Notes: generated by a model from the letters alone, not told the origin. A DNA stretch of 6,568 nt from an uncultured Akkermansia sp. (GCA_947585525.1 CANPXA010000098.1:1-6568); one strand, 5' to 3'; positions 1 through 6,568 are shown, numbered from the stretch's first letter. Numbers and translations: made by a program.

Positions 1-275
1 AGTTGGGAAGATACGCGGTGCACCAGCGTCCAAGCTGCTTCCCTCCCATCCGTCTGCTCCACTTTGCTCATCACGCTCGTAAAGCTCTGAGAGAGGGCGC
101 CCTCCGCAAACATGTCGCGCAGCATATTCGGGATGCGGAAAGCCGTGTAGAACGCATCCAACGCCCCGCTTGCGCCGAAGAGGGTGGTGAAAGTCATCTC
201 CCGCAAGAGACCGGTAAAGCGACAGCAAAAAATGGCTGCTGTAGCGATGAGGCTCTTGCGGTGCAGAGAGGACAT
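1..275 (-). CDS. murJ: Lipid II flippase MurJ (MviN family), N-terminal 91 residues, cut by window edge
   Basis: MurJ is the multi-spanning inner-membrane flippase of the MOP superfamily that carries lipid-linked peptidoglycan precursor (lipid II) to the periplasmic face. I translated this edge fragment by hand. The first membrane helix lies near residues 8-28. It is followed by the family's signature stretch, including FGASGALDAFYTAFRIPN (33-50) and FAEGALSQSF (56-65). By alignment with E. coli MurJ, R19, R25, D40 and R53 correspond to R18, R24, D39 and R52, charged residues reported as important in the central cavity; E26 replaces D25. The start is constrained: the stop codon of the upstream TPR gene is in the same frame, and ATG at 275-273 is the first start after it, leaving 12 intervening bases. 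No Shine-Dalgarno motif is visible, so translation may be coupled to the upstream gene. The remaining roughly 400 residues lie outside the window. Family assignment is firm; function is inferred from homology. Confidence 0.9.
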   Translation of the reverse strand, partial: MSSLHRKSLIATAAIFCCRFTGLLREMTFTTLFGASGALDAFYTAFRIPNMLRDMFAEGALSQSFTSVMSKVEQTDGREAAWTLVHRVSSQ

Positions 276-287
276 GAGGCAGATGGG

Positions 288-1925
288 TCAGCGCTTCTTT
301 TCCGGCAGGTCCTCGTGAATCTTACGAATGATGATACGGGCTAAGTCACGATCGCCCGTGATAAGGCAGGTGCGCGCGTATTCCCTGACAGCCGTGGCGT
401 AGAGGGTCTTGTCAGAAGCGTCCAACTTTTGGCGCAGTCCCTGTTCCATGCCCTCAATGACGCGTACGATGTCACGGAGGCGGCGCATAGCTTGCGTGTC
501 GTCGCCTTTCTTCCTTTGCAGGAGGGCGAGCTTGAGGCTGGCGCGCAAGGCTTTTCCGTCAGAGAGATCCGGATAGGCTACCTGTGCGGCGTGCATGGCT
601 TCCGTCCCCCATTTGACGGCCTGCTCCTTGGCGCCGTTTTCGGCATTGAGCGAGGCGATTTCGCTCGCGATGCGGGCGCGCTCGATTTTGTCTTCACGGG
701 AGGAGGAAGGCTGAGCTTGCATGACCGTCCAAAGGCGGGAAAGATATTTTTCGCGGTCGGAGTCAGGGGAATTGGCAGAGAGGAAAGTGAGAGCCGTCAT
801 GAGTTGCTCGGGGGAGGACTCATGCTCGGCCAGGAAGAGGCAATCCTCCAAAGCCTCGGTCTTGGCGCCGCGAGACATATTGGCCTTGGCGCGGAGGCGG
901 GCAACCATAAGTTGCCAATCGAGGTCGGTCATGCCGTAGCCTTCAGCAAAGGCGTTGGCAAGGGTGAGGGCTTGGGAGCAGCCCGCGTAGTCACCGAGCC
1001 GTAGACGAAGTTCGCCGAGGATGAGATAGCATTGAGGCAGTTTGTGTTCTTTGTCGGAGTACTCCAGCAAACCGTCCCGGCAGTGCAGGAGCTTTTGCTC
1101 AATTTCTTTCAGGGCGCTTTGAGTGAGGGCGGGGTTGTCGTTGAGGGCGGTGGAGACCTCCTCAAGCATGAGGCGGGATGTGGCGAGGCAGGGGGGCCAG
1201 TTAGCCTGCTCAAGGATGTTGCGGACGAGTTGGAGGGCGTGTTCCTTCACGGTGCTCACATCGACGCGCAGCATTTGGAGATCGGCTGCCTCAGCGGCGA
1301 GCTGTGGAGTTGAGAGACGGGCAAGGAGGGCAGGTTCATCCAGTCGGCTGATTGCCTTCACCGCTTCCTCTTGGTTGTGCATTTTGATGCAAGTTTCCGC
1401 GGTGCGCCTGATGGAACGCAGGAGGAGCTCCATGTCGGACGGCTGGTGAACAGCAATGTCCTGGATTTTGCGGTCAAGCCGGAGCTGGAGTTCGTAATCC
1501 TCGTGGTCGAGAGCAGCCTCTGCGAGCCTTTCAAGGTTCGGGAGGGAAGCAATGTCTTCAACCTCCGGAAGGATGCGCACGGCTTCGTCCCAAAGACCTT
1601 TGTCGAGGAGACGTGTCATGAGAATCCAACGGAAGTGGCGGCGGGTCTGCTCATCCTTGATCCAGCCGAGTCGAACCTGACTGTTCTCAGCGAGGCTGAG
1701 GAGCTGGGCTTTGTCACCGGAAAGGTCGGCAAGGAGGCGAGAGAGGTTGGCATTGGCTTCAGAATTATCCGGGTAGTAGATCGTTTCGCCTTCAAAGTAG
1801 CGCAGGATGTCATCTCCTTTGGCAATGATGACCCAGAGGAGAATGGCGGCGGCTACGATGCCGAGAGAAACCATGGGGATGGCGTAGTTGCCGTTTTTTC
1901 GGTGAGATCGGTAACGTCGATTCAT
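288..1925 (-). CDS. Membrane-anchored TPR-like helical repeat protein, function unknown
   Basis: I do not recognise this 545-residue protein as a named family. The N-terminus is very basic (RRYRSHRK, residues 3-10) and is followed by one hydrophobic helix at about 15-35. By the positive-inside rule the remaining 510 residues should face the periplasm. They are almost entirely amphipathic helix. TPR-like helix pairs are clearest at about 296-330, 417-450, 460-492 and 508-540, with small or hydrophobic residues at TPR-type spacing. I see no catalytic motif, so a scaffolding or protein-binding role is an inference. The gene begins 29 bases after the preceding TPR gene and ends 12 bases before murJ, which suggests co-transcription with both. 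There is no Shine-Dalgarno motif; the bases just upstream of the ATG are mostly pyrimidines. Residues 102-120 resemble residues 98-120 of the neighbouring TPR protein, hinting at an old duplication. The reading frame is certain; the function is open. Confidence 0.85.
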   Translation of the reverse strand: MNRRYRSHRKNGNYAIPMVSLGIVAAAILLWVIIAKGDDILRYFEGETIYYPDNSEANANLSRLLADLSGDKAQLLSLAENSQVRLGWIKDEQTRRHFRWILMTRLLDKGLWDEAVRILPEVEDIASLPNLERLAEAALDHEDYELQLRLDRKIQDIAVHQPSDMELLLRSIRRTAETCIKMHNQEEAVKAISRLDEPALLARLSTPQLAAEAADLQMLRVDVSTVKEHALQLVRNILEQANWPPCLATSRLMLEEVSTALNDNPALTQSALKEIEQKLLHCRDGLLEYSDKEHKLPQCYLILGELRLRLGDYAGCSQALTLANAFAEGYGMTDLDWQLMVARLRAKANMSRGAKTEALEDCLFLAEHESSPEQLMTALTFLSANSPDSDREKYLSRLWTVMQAQPSSSREDKIERARIASEIASLNAENGAKEQAVKWGTEAMHAAQVAYPDLSDGKALRASLKLALLQRKKGDDTQAMRRLRDIVRVIEGMEQGLRQKLDASDKTLYATAVREYARTCLITGDRDLARIIIRKIHEDLPEKKR

Positions 1926-1954
1926 GAGCTGAGGTGGGGTGAGAGGTGGAAAGG

Positions 1955-3607
1955 TCAGCGACGACTCCGGCGGCTACGAGAGCTGCGGCGAGAGGAAGAT
2001 CGCTTAGCTGTTTTAGCAGATGGGGCGGGTTTTGCCGACTTTGCCGGTTGTGCGGATGAGTTGTTGAGTGACGGAGCGGATTGGGAGGTAGCGGCGTGTT
2101 GTTGGCGACATTTTTCGATTTGCTCGGAAATATCCTCACGCTGGATGATGTCCTGCTGAGGGACGAGGGGGAGTATTTGCTCCCATGTGCGGGCGGCCTC
2201 CTCCCATTTCTGTTCCTGCATGAGAACCGTGGCGCAGGCTGAGAGAGCGGCCATTCTCGCGGCTGGATCACCGGTCGTAATTCCGGCGGACCGGCTGTAG
2301 TTCGCTTCCGCCTCCTCGAGACGACCGGCTTGCTCATTGGCTTGTCCGAGTAAGAGACAGAGACGAGCTAAGAAGGGCTTGTCCTCAGCCATGAATTTCT
2401 CGCACAGCTCCACACATTCATGCGCGGGGGGAAGAGCTTCCTCCGGCTGCCCCAAGGCAAGGAAGCAGCGGGCTATGCCTTCGAGGGGGTAAACGCGCAA
2501 GCCCTCTTCATCGAGAGGTACCACTTCCATTTGTCGTTGGAAGAGGGCGAGGGCGTATTCGTAGTCATGCGCCATGTAGAGAGCCCACGCCCGTTTCCCC
2601 ATGATTTCCGGAGAAAAGAGGGTGCCTTCCGGGAGGATGTCGCTTGATTCGGTAGAAACTCTCTCCAGCAGAGCAAGGGCGGTTTGCGAGTGATCCAAAT
2701 TGAGCGAGATGGTGGCGAGGTCGCGCAGAGCGAGGGCGCGATACATGCGGGAGGGTACGTCATCGGAGTCCAGTTTGCTGATGCCTTCCCGGAGGCAATC
2801 GACGGCTTGTTCGTCCTCATGGAGGGCAATGTGGGCGTACCCGTGGCAGATGAGAAGGGAGGGGGGAACGGGGTCGGGGAGCTCTTGGGAGATAACCTCG
2901 CGGAAGATGGAGTCGGCGAGTTCCAAGTTGCCGAGGCTGCGGTGCAGTTTGGCGAGGAAGACTCGGAGTTCGGCTCCAAGAGTGGAGGATGATTCCTCCG
3001 GTAGCCGGGCAAGCCAGCCTTCAAGAGTCGTGATGCGCTCTTGGCGGGATGCTCCGCACCCGGCCGCCAGCAAAACCGCGCGTTCACGGATAATCTGTTC
3101 GACTTCGTTCGGCTGTTGAAGGGCGCGGTAGGAATCCTGAGCAGCCTCGTAGTATTGCTGCGCGGTCTGCCACTCGCCGGTGCGTACCAGCGCGCGAGCC
3201 ATGAGAAGCAGACGCGTGATGATGACGGAGTCGTCGGTTTTTTGGGCAGGAAGCACGAGCATGGCGTCCCGCTGAGCCTTGGAAAAGAGGTTTCTGTCGA
3301 TGAGATGCCGGACGAGACTCCACGCGAGTTCTCTTTGCAGTTCGGTTGCGTCATCGCTCTGTGTTTGTAGTTCGCTGGCGGCATTTTTGACGGCTGAGAG
3401 AAGCTCCTCATCCGTCGCCTCAGAGAGACGGAGGGTTTGTACAGTGTGGTCGCGGACGGAGCCCGTAGAGATGCGCTTGAGAACCAGTAGTGTGGTGCAG
3501 CAAACGAGGAGAAGCATGACAACGCCGCCGCACCAAATGAAGGGCTCCACTCCCCTGCCGAAGAGTGGTAACTTGCCGAAGATGCGTTGAAAGATGGAGT
3601 TGCGCAT
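1955..3607 (-). CDS. Membrane-anchored TPR protein with Arg/Ser-rich C-terminal tail, function unknown
   Basis: This 550-residue protein has an N-terminus with four basic residues (R2, R8, K12, R18), one membrane helix at about 23-43 closed by K44-R45, and a long helical repeat region. TPR-like units are recognisable at about 134-167, 213-245, 252-283, 288-320, 335-365, 374-405, 412-445 and 450-482. Several carry the usual small residues and a G-x-x-x-x-A pattern, for example AQQYYEAA at 149-156 and GRLEEAEANY at 428-437. From about 505 the sequence becomes low complexity: Ser/Ala/Lys/Pro first, then a 15-residue end made only of Arg and Ser (536-550). The TPR region is probably periplasmic, although the anchor flanks make this less clear than for the next gene. 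TPRs usually bind proteins; no enzyme motif is visible. The gene starts 34 bases after lysC without a Shine-Dalgarno motif and ends 29 bases before the second TPR gene. Family: generic TPR; partner unknown. Confidence 0.87.
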   Translation of the reverse strand: MRNSIFQRIFGKLPLFGRGVEPFIWCGGVVMLLLVCCTTLLVLKRISTGSVRDHTVQTLRLSEATDEELLSAVKNAASELQTQSDDATELQRELAWSLVRHLIDRNLFSKAQRDAMLVLPAQKTDDSVIITRLLLMARALVRTGEWQTAQQYYEAAQDSYRALQQPNEVEQIIRERAVLLAAGCGASRQERITTLEGWLARLPEESSSTLGAELRVFLAKLHRSLGNLELADSIFREVISQELPDPVPPSLLICHGYAHIALHEDEQAVDCLREGISKLDSDDVPSRMYRALALRDLATISLNLDHSQTALALLERVSTESSDILPEGTLFSPEIMGKRAWALYMAHDYEYALALFQRQMEVVPLDEEGLRVYPLEGIARCFLALGQPEEALPPAHECVELCEKFMAEDKPFLARLCLLLGQANEQAGRLEEAEANYSRSAGITTGDPAARMAALSACATVLMQEQKWEEAARTWEQILPLVPQQDIIQREDISEQIEKCRQQHAATSQSAPSLNNSSAQPAKSAKPAPSAKTAKRSSSRRSSRSRRSRR

Positions 3608-3641
3608 AAGGCGGATGAAGGGAAAGAGGCGCGTTCAGGAA

Positions 3642-4865
3642 CTACTCACCTTGAGCGAGATGGAATGCGGCGTGCACGACGCGGGCGGCTTTCTCGATGT
3701 CAGATGCCTCCACGGTGGTGGAGATCCGAATCTCCGAAGTAGCGATCATGCCGGTGGCAATGCCGGCGTCCGCCAGTGCGCGGAAGACTGTGGCGGCAAC
3801 TCCGGAGTTGGAACGCATCCCGACGCCGACAACGGAGAGCTTGGCCAAACCCGCCTCCGTGTCCAAACGGGCTTCCTTGCCGAGCTGGGGCAGTACTTTT
3901 TTGAGCGCTGCTTGAGCGGCGCCGAGCTCGTTCATGTTCATGGTGAAGGATTGACGAGCTTTACCATCGTGTGCCGTGTTGGCGACGATCATGTCGATGT
4001 TGATTTCGGCATCGGCCAGGGCGGTGAGGATGATGGCTGTGTAGGGAACCGGGGCGGTGATGCCTGAGACGGTCACACGAGCCTGGTTGCGCTCAATGGA
4101 GATGCCGCGGACGGCGAGGGACTCCATGGAGGTGTTTTCTTCTTGGACTATGGTACCGGGGTTGTTATTCATAGAATTACGTACTTCAAAGACGACGCCG
4201 AATTTTTTGGCCAACTCCACCGAGCGTGCCTGCATCACTTTCGATCCGCTGGATGCCATCTCCAACATCTCCTCATAGCTCAACAGCGGGATCTTGCGGG
4301 CATCTTTCACCACTCGTGGATCGCAGGTGTACACTCCGTCCACATCCGTATAAATGCGGCAGATATCCGCTTTCACCGCCGCCGCCAAGGCGATGGCGGA
4401 AAGATCTGACCCTCCGCGCCCGAGTGTGTGAATTTCTCCGTCAGGGGTCACGCCCTGAAAGCCGGCGCAGACAACGATAAAGCCCTCGTCGAGGGAGGAG
4501 GTGATGCGCGTGGGAGAGATGGACTCAATGCGCCCGCGTGTGTGGGTGCCATACGTGCAGATGCCCGCTTGGGCGCCGGTGAAGCTTATGGCTTTGCCTC
4601 CCATGTCTGCGATAGCCATGCAGAGGAGAGCGATGGACTGTTGCTCGCCGGTGGAGACGAGCATATCCAGCTCACGCTCCGGCGGGGTGTCCATGACTTG
4701 GTGGGCGAGACCGATAAGTTTGTCGGTGATGCCGCTCATAGCGGACACAACCGCCACCACCTTGTTGCCTTCTCTCTGGGTTTCCAGAAGCCGACGGGCG
4801 ACGTTGCGGATGCGGTCAATCGTTCCCAGAGAGGAACCGCCATATTTTTGTACGATCAGGGCCAT
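3642..4865 (-). CDS. lysC: Aspartate kinase (aspartokinase), monofunctional, two C-terminal ACT domains
   Basis: This enzyme phosphorylates L-aspartate with ATP to 4-phospho-aspartate, the first step towards lysine, diaminopimelate, threonine and methionine; it is cytoplasmic. The 407-residue length fits monofunctional aspartokinases. The amino-acid kinase domain fills about 1-235, with KYGGSS at 7-12 (often KYGGTS), SAMSGITD at 41-48, STGE at 71-74, GRGGSD at 149-154 and YTDVDGVYTCDPR at 172-184. Two ACT domains follow: the first at about 264-325, the second at about 340-405 with VGVGMRSNSGVAA at 346-358 and TSEIRIS at 376-382. The first ACT domain has APVP (271-274) where many relatives have a D-x-P-G loop, and VAN rather than VQN at 294-296, so feedback control may differ from the Lys/Thr-inhibited type. 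The start is supported by the family-typical MALIVQKYGG. It begins 2 bases after the hom stop with no Shine-Dalgarno motif, which suggests translational coupling. Confidence 0.97.
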   Translation of the reverse strand: MALIVQKYGGSSLGTIDRIRNVARRLLETQREGNKVVAVVSAMSGITDKLIGLAHQVMDTPPERELDMLVSTGEQQSIALLCMAIADMGGKAISFTGAQAGICTYGTHTRGRIESISPTRITSSLDEGFIVVCAGFQGVTPDGEIHTLGRGGSDLSAIALAAAVKADICRIYTDVDGVYTCDPRVVKDARKIPLLSYEEMLEMASSGSKVMQARSVELAKKFGVVFEVRNSMNNNPGTIVQEENTSMESLAVRGISIERNQARVTVSGITAPVPYTAIILTALADAEINIDMIVANTAHDGKARQSFTMNMNELGAAQAALKKVLPQLGKEARLDTEAGLAKLSVVGVGMRSNSGVAATVFRALADAGIATGMIATSEIRISTTVEASDIEKAARVVHAAFHLAQGE

Positions 4866-4867
4866 AA

Positions 4868-6193
4868 TCAGGATTCACGGAAAGTTTCTATGCGGAATAC
4901 AACCGGCTCCGACACCACGCTGTCAAGTTTTTCTATCTGTTCCAACGCGCTCTCCAATTGCCCCAGTTTGCAGGCGTGCAGGATGAAGACGAGGTGGTTC
5001 CATGGCTGCTCACCCGCCCGAGTCGGTTCTCCCTCCTGAGAGGAGGTGGCGGAAATGCCTATGCTGAACCGGGCGAAGGCGGCGGCTATGTCGGCGATGA
5101 CGCCGTGTTGGTCCCGCACGCGGAACCGCACGTAGTAGGGAGTAACGGTCTCCTTAGCGGGAAGGATGGCTGTCTCCTCGGCGTAGGGATGGAAGCCGCT
5201 GTGGTAGTTCAGCAGACGGCATTCACGCATGGCCAGAACGACATCACCCAAGACGGCGCTGCTGGTTGGATTTTTTCCTGCCCCCCTGCCATAAAAGATA
5301 GTTTCGCCTACAATGTCTCCTCGCACGGCGATGGCGTTGAACACACCGTCCACCTTCGCCAGCAGGTGATCCAGTGGCACAAAACTGGGCTGCACACGCA
5401 GTTCGAGAGTCCCCTCGTTTTTATGGCGTTTGATGACGACGAGCAACTTGATGGTGTAGCCTAAGCGGTGAGCAAATTCAAAATCTGCCGGTTGTACATC
5501 CTCAATGCCACTCACGGAGATGGCGTTCAGGTCCAACGGGGTTCCGTAGGCGATCATGGCAAGGATGAGTCCCTTGTGTGCGGCATCCCAGCCATTGATG
5601 TCCAGAGTGGAGTCAGCTTCAGCGTAGCCTTTCTGTGCGGCTTGCTCAAGGGCCTTCTCAAAGGAAATTTGACTCTTCTCCATGGAGGTGAGCACGTAAT
5701 TGCTCGTGCCGTTGATGATGCCGACTATCGAATCAACCCGATTACAAATCAGGGAATTTTGCAGCGACTGAACGATGGGGATGCCGCCGCCGCACGAGGC
5801 CTCAATATACAGGGGCACCCCCTTGCTCTGAGAGAGGCGGAAGAGTTCGGCTCCATATTCGGCGAGAAGAGCCTTGTTGCCGGTGACCACGGGTTTGCCG
5901 GCTTTCAACGCGCCCTTTACGAGCTTAAGCGCCTCTGTGGTTCCCCCTATCAGTTCGATGATGATGTCAATTTTTTCATCATTCACGAGGTCACGCCAAT
6001 CATCCGTGAGCTCCCCCTCCTCTATGACAACATCGCGCGCCTTGCTTTTGTCACGTACAGCTATCTTCCGCACGGCGTATGATATCTGGGCTCGCGCCTC
6101 CAGGAGACTCCGGTTCCTCAGCAGTGCCTCATACACCCCGGACCCTACCGTTCCCAATCCAACCAGCCCAATCTGGAGAGTTTCGCCTATCAT
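4868..6193 (-). CDS. hom: Homoserine dehydrogenase with C-terminal ACT domain
   Basis: The enzyme reduces aspartate 4-semialdehyde to homoserine with NAD(P)H, committing carbon to threonine and methionine; it is cytoplasmic. From ATG 6193 it has 441 residues, normal for the ACT-bearing monofunctional type. The Rossmann domain opens with GLGTVGSG (12-19), then TGNKALLA (104-111). The catalytic domain carries EASCGGGIPI (131-140), GIINGTSNY (158-166), EADSTLDINGWDAAHKG (192-208) and YGRGAGKNPTSSAV (301-314). D203 and K207 match the Asp/Lys pair of the active site in this family. The ACT domain occupies about 353-438 and usually mediates threonine feedback. Small departures from the common form are S195 for Pro and K308-N309 in the GRGAG loop. 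An in-frame ATG at 6244 would add 17 residues, but these precede the usual N-terminus and their codons contain the promoter elements, so 6193 is preferred. It lies directly upstream of lysC, 2 bases apart. Confidence 0.95.
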   Translation of the reverse strand: MIGETLQIGLVGLGTVGSGVYEALLRNRSLLEARAQISYAVRKIAVRDKSKARDVVIEEGELTDDWRDLVNDEKIDIIIELIGGTTEALKLVKGALKAGKPVVTGNKALLAEYGAELFRLSQSKGVPLYIEASCGGGIPIVQSLQNSLICNRVDSIVGIINGTSNYVLTSMEKSQISFEKALEQAAQKGYAEADSTLDINGWDAAHKGLILAMIAYGTPLDLNAISVSGIEDVQPADFEFAHRLGYTIKLLVVIKRHKNEGTLELRVQPSFVPLDHLLAKVDGVFNAIAVRGDIVGETIFYGRGAGKNPTSSAVLGDVVLAMRECRLLNYHSGFHPYAEETAILPAKETVTPYYVRFRVRDQHGVIADIAAAFARFSIGISATSSQEGEPTRAGEQPWNHLVFILHACKLGQLESALEQIEKLDSVVSEPVVFRIETFRES

Positions 6194-6203
6194 GTGCACG
6201 CGG

Positions 6204-6232
6204 ATTATACGCTTTTCCTGCCCATATATCAA
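6204..6232 (-). promoter_or_regulatory. Sigma70-type promoter of the hom-lysC operon
   Basis: On the minus strand TTGATA (6232-6227) is separated by exactly 17 bases from TATAAT (6209-6204). That is five of six matches to the -35 consensus, a perfect -10 box and ideal spacing. A start point about 7 bases beyond the -10 box would fall near 6197, only about 4 bases before the preferred hom ATG at 6193. No Shine-Dalgarno motif can fit in so short a leader. The promoter is inferred from sequence only; it is the best match I found in the gap before hom and would serve all the genes downstream to murJ. Confidence 0.7.
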
Positions 6233-6442
6233 GCCTAACTCCATGCATTACACGGCAAACGCCACACATCCCCCTTGTTTTATAATTTCGCTGCGCTCCC
6301 GCTCCTCCTCCCCGCGCCATCGGTGCACCAACATCCAAATCGTAAATGAATTATGCTTCATCACTCACCGATAACCGCCTGTTGGGATCGCGTTTTTCTT
6401 GGGACGGATGTGGGTAAACGCATGGGAGAGGAACGAGCAGAT
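6233..6442. other. Intergenic stretch between rarA end and hom promoter
   Basis: This stretch of about 210 bases holds no convincing gene. I looked for a hairpin with a T-run after the rarA stop on the minus strand and found none that I could defend, so rarA transcripts may read through or end by Rho. The minus strand has a very purine-rich run near 6291-6318 containing a GGAGGAGG-like core, but no plausible reading frame begins at a suitable distance from it. A + strand TATAAT at 6281-6286 lacks a matching -35 element and has no gene downstream. Confidence 0.5.
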
Positions 6443-6568
6443 TTAGGAAGTTTCGTCCATCCCTTCAGCGAGTTTTTTGAGATATTGCATACGTTCGCTG
6501 ATGCGCAGCTCCAGCCCGTTTTTGGTCGGATGGTAATAGACGCGCCCCTCCGGAAGGTAAGCTTGGGG
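6443..6568 (-). CDS. rarA: Replication-associated recombination protein A (RarA/MgsA), C-terminal 41 residues
   Basis: RarA is a cytoplasmic AAA+ ATPase related to clamp loaders and to eukaryotic WRNIP1/Mgs1; it acts at stalled or damaged replication forks. Only the final 41 codons and the TAA stop are in the window. The visible tail contains YLPEGRVYYHPTKNGLELRI, which matches the conserved end of the family: E. coli RarA has a P-P-E segment followed by RYYFPTNRGLEGKI, then a short charged helix, as here (SERMQYLKKLAEG). The ATPase core lies beyond the right edge and cannot be checked. The gene ends about 250 bases before hom, and a separate promoter precedes hom, so it is probably a separate transcription unit. 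The identification rests on the C-terminal signature only. Confidence 0.78.
   Translation of the reverse strand, partial: PQAYLPEGRVYYHPTKNGLELRISERMQYLKKLAEGMDETS

Noticed and set aside
1371..2159. Long + strand reading frame of 262 codons
   Set aside because: It lies opposite both TPR genes, has no recognisable domain or start signal, and the minus-strand frames are clearly the real ones. Open antisense frames are expected at this base composition.
2473..3522. Minus-strand reading frame of 349 codons inside the first TPR gene
   Set aside because: Its translation is rich in Ser, Pro and Arg without structure, typical of a shifted frame of a GC-rich gene, while the overlapping 550-residue frame shows TPR periodicity and a membrane anchor.
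5468..6082. + strand reading frame of 204 codons opposite hom
   Set aside because: It is antisense to the conserved catalytic and Rossmann domains of homoserine dehydrogenase and shows no family features.
6194..6244. Upstream in-frame ATG for hom at 6244
   Set aside because: It adds 17 residues before the family's usual N-terminus, has no Shine-Dalgarno motif, and its codons contain the -35 and -10 elements of a near-consensus promoter.
6281..6286. TATAAT on the + strand as a divergent promoter
   Set aside because: There is no -35-like element at 16-18 bases upstream and no + strand gene downstream.
6129..6338. 69-codon minus-strand frame spanning the hom promoter, considered as a leader peptide
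   Set aside because: It runs about 65 bases into hom in another frame, has no run of Thr, Ile, Met or Lys codons, and would start upstream of the likely promoter.
6380..6442. Terminator after rarA
   Set aside because: I found short imperfect complementarities only, with no stable stem followed by a T-run on the minus strand.

Overview
This window reads as bacterial chromosome, GC-rich (about 60% G+C in the lines I counted by hand). All convincing genes lie on the minus strand, so transcription runs from high to low coordinates. In that order they are: the 3' end of rarA (replication-associated recombination ATPase), a gap of about 250 bases with a strong sigma70-type promoter, hom (homoserine dehydrogenase), lysC (aspartate kinase), two genes for membrane-anchored TPR-type helical proteins of unknown function, and the 5' end of murJ (lipid II flippase), which runs off the left edge. 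The protein sequence style, the absence of Shine-Dalgarno motifs and the large anchored TPR proteins would suit the Planctomycetes-Verrucomicrobia-Chlamydiae group, perhaps Verrucomicrobiota. No marker gene settles this, so the assignment is a guess.

The layout is tight from hom leftwards. The hom and lysC genes are 2 bases apart, lysC and the first TPR gene 34, the first and second TPR genes 29, and the second TPR gene and murJ 12. This is most simply one operon driven by the promoter just before hom. The best supported hom start, ATG with first base 6193, lies only about 11 bases downstream of the -10 box, so the hom mRNA may have almost no leader.

The products suggest a biosynthesis-to-envelope theme. 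LysC and Hom stand at the two key steps of the aspartate family: LysC feeds lysine, diaminopimelate, threonine and methionine, and Hom commits carbon to threonine and methionine. Diaminopimelate is a peptidoglycan component in many bacteria, and MurJ moves the finished peptidoglycan precursor, lipid II, across the inner membrane. Between them sit two proteins with the same plan: a short basic N-terminus, one membrane helix and about 500 residues of helical repeats probably facing the periplasm. They look like distant paralogues, and the upstream one ends in a striking Arg/Ser tail. This uncharacterised TPR pair, welded to murJ, is the most interesting part of the window.

I saw no mobile element, CRISPR array, tRNA, rRNA or riboswitch.
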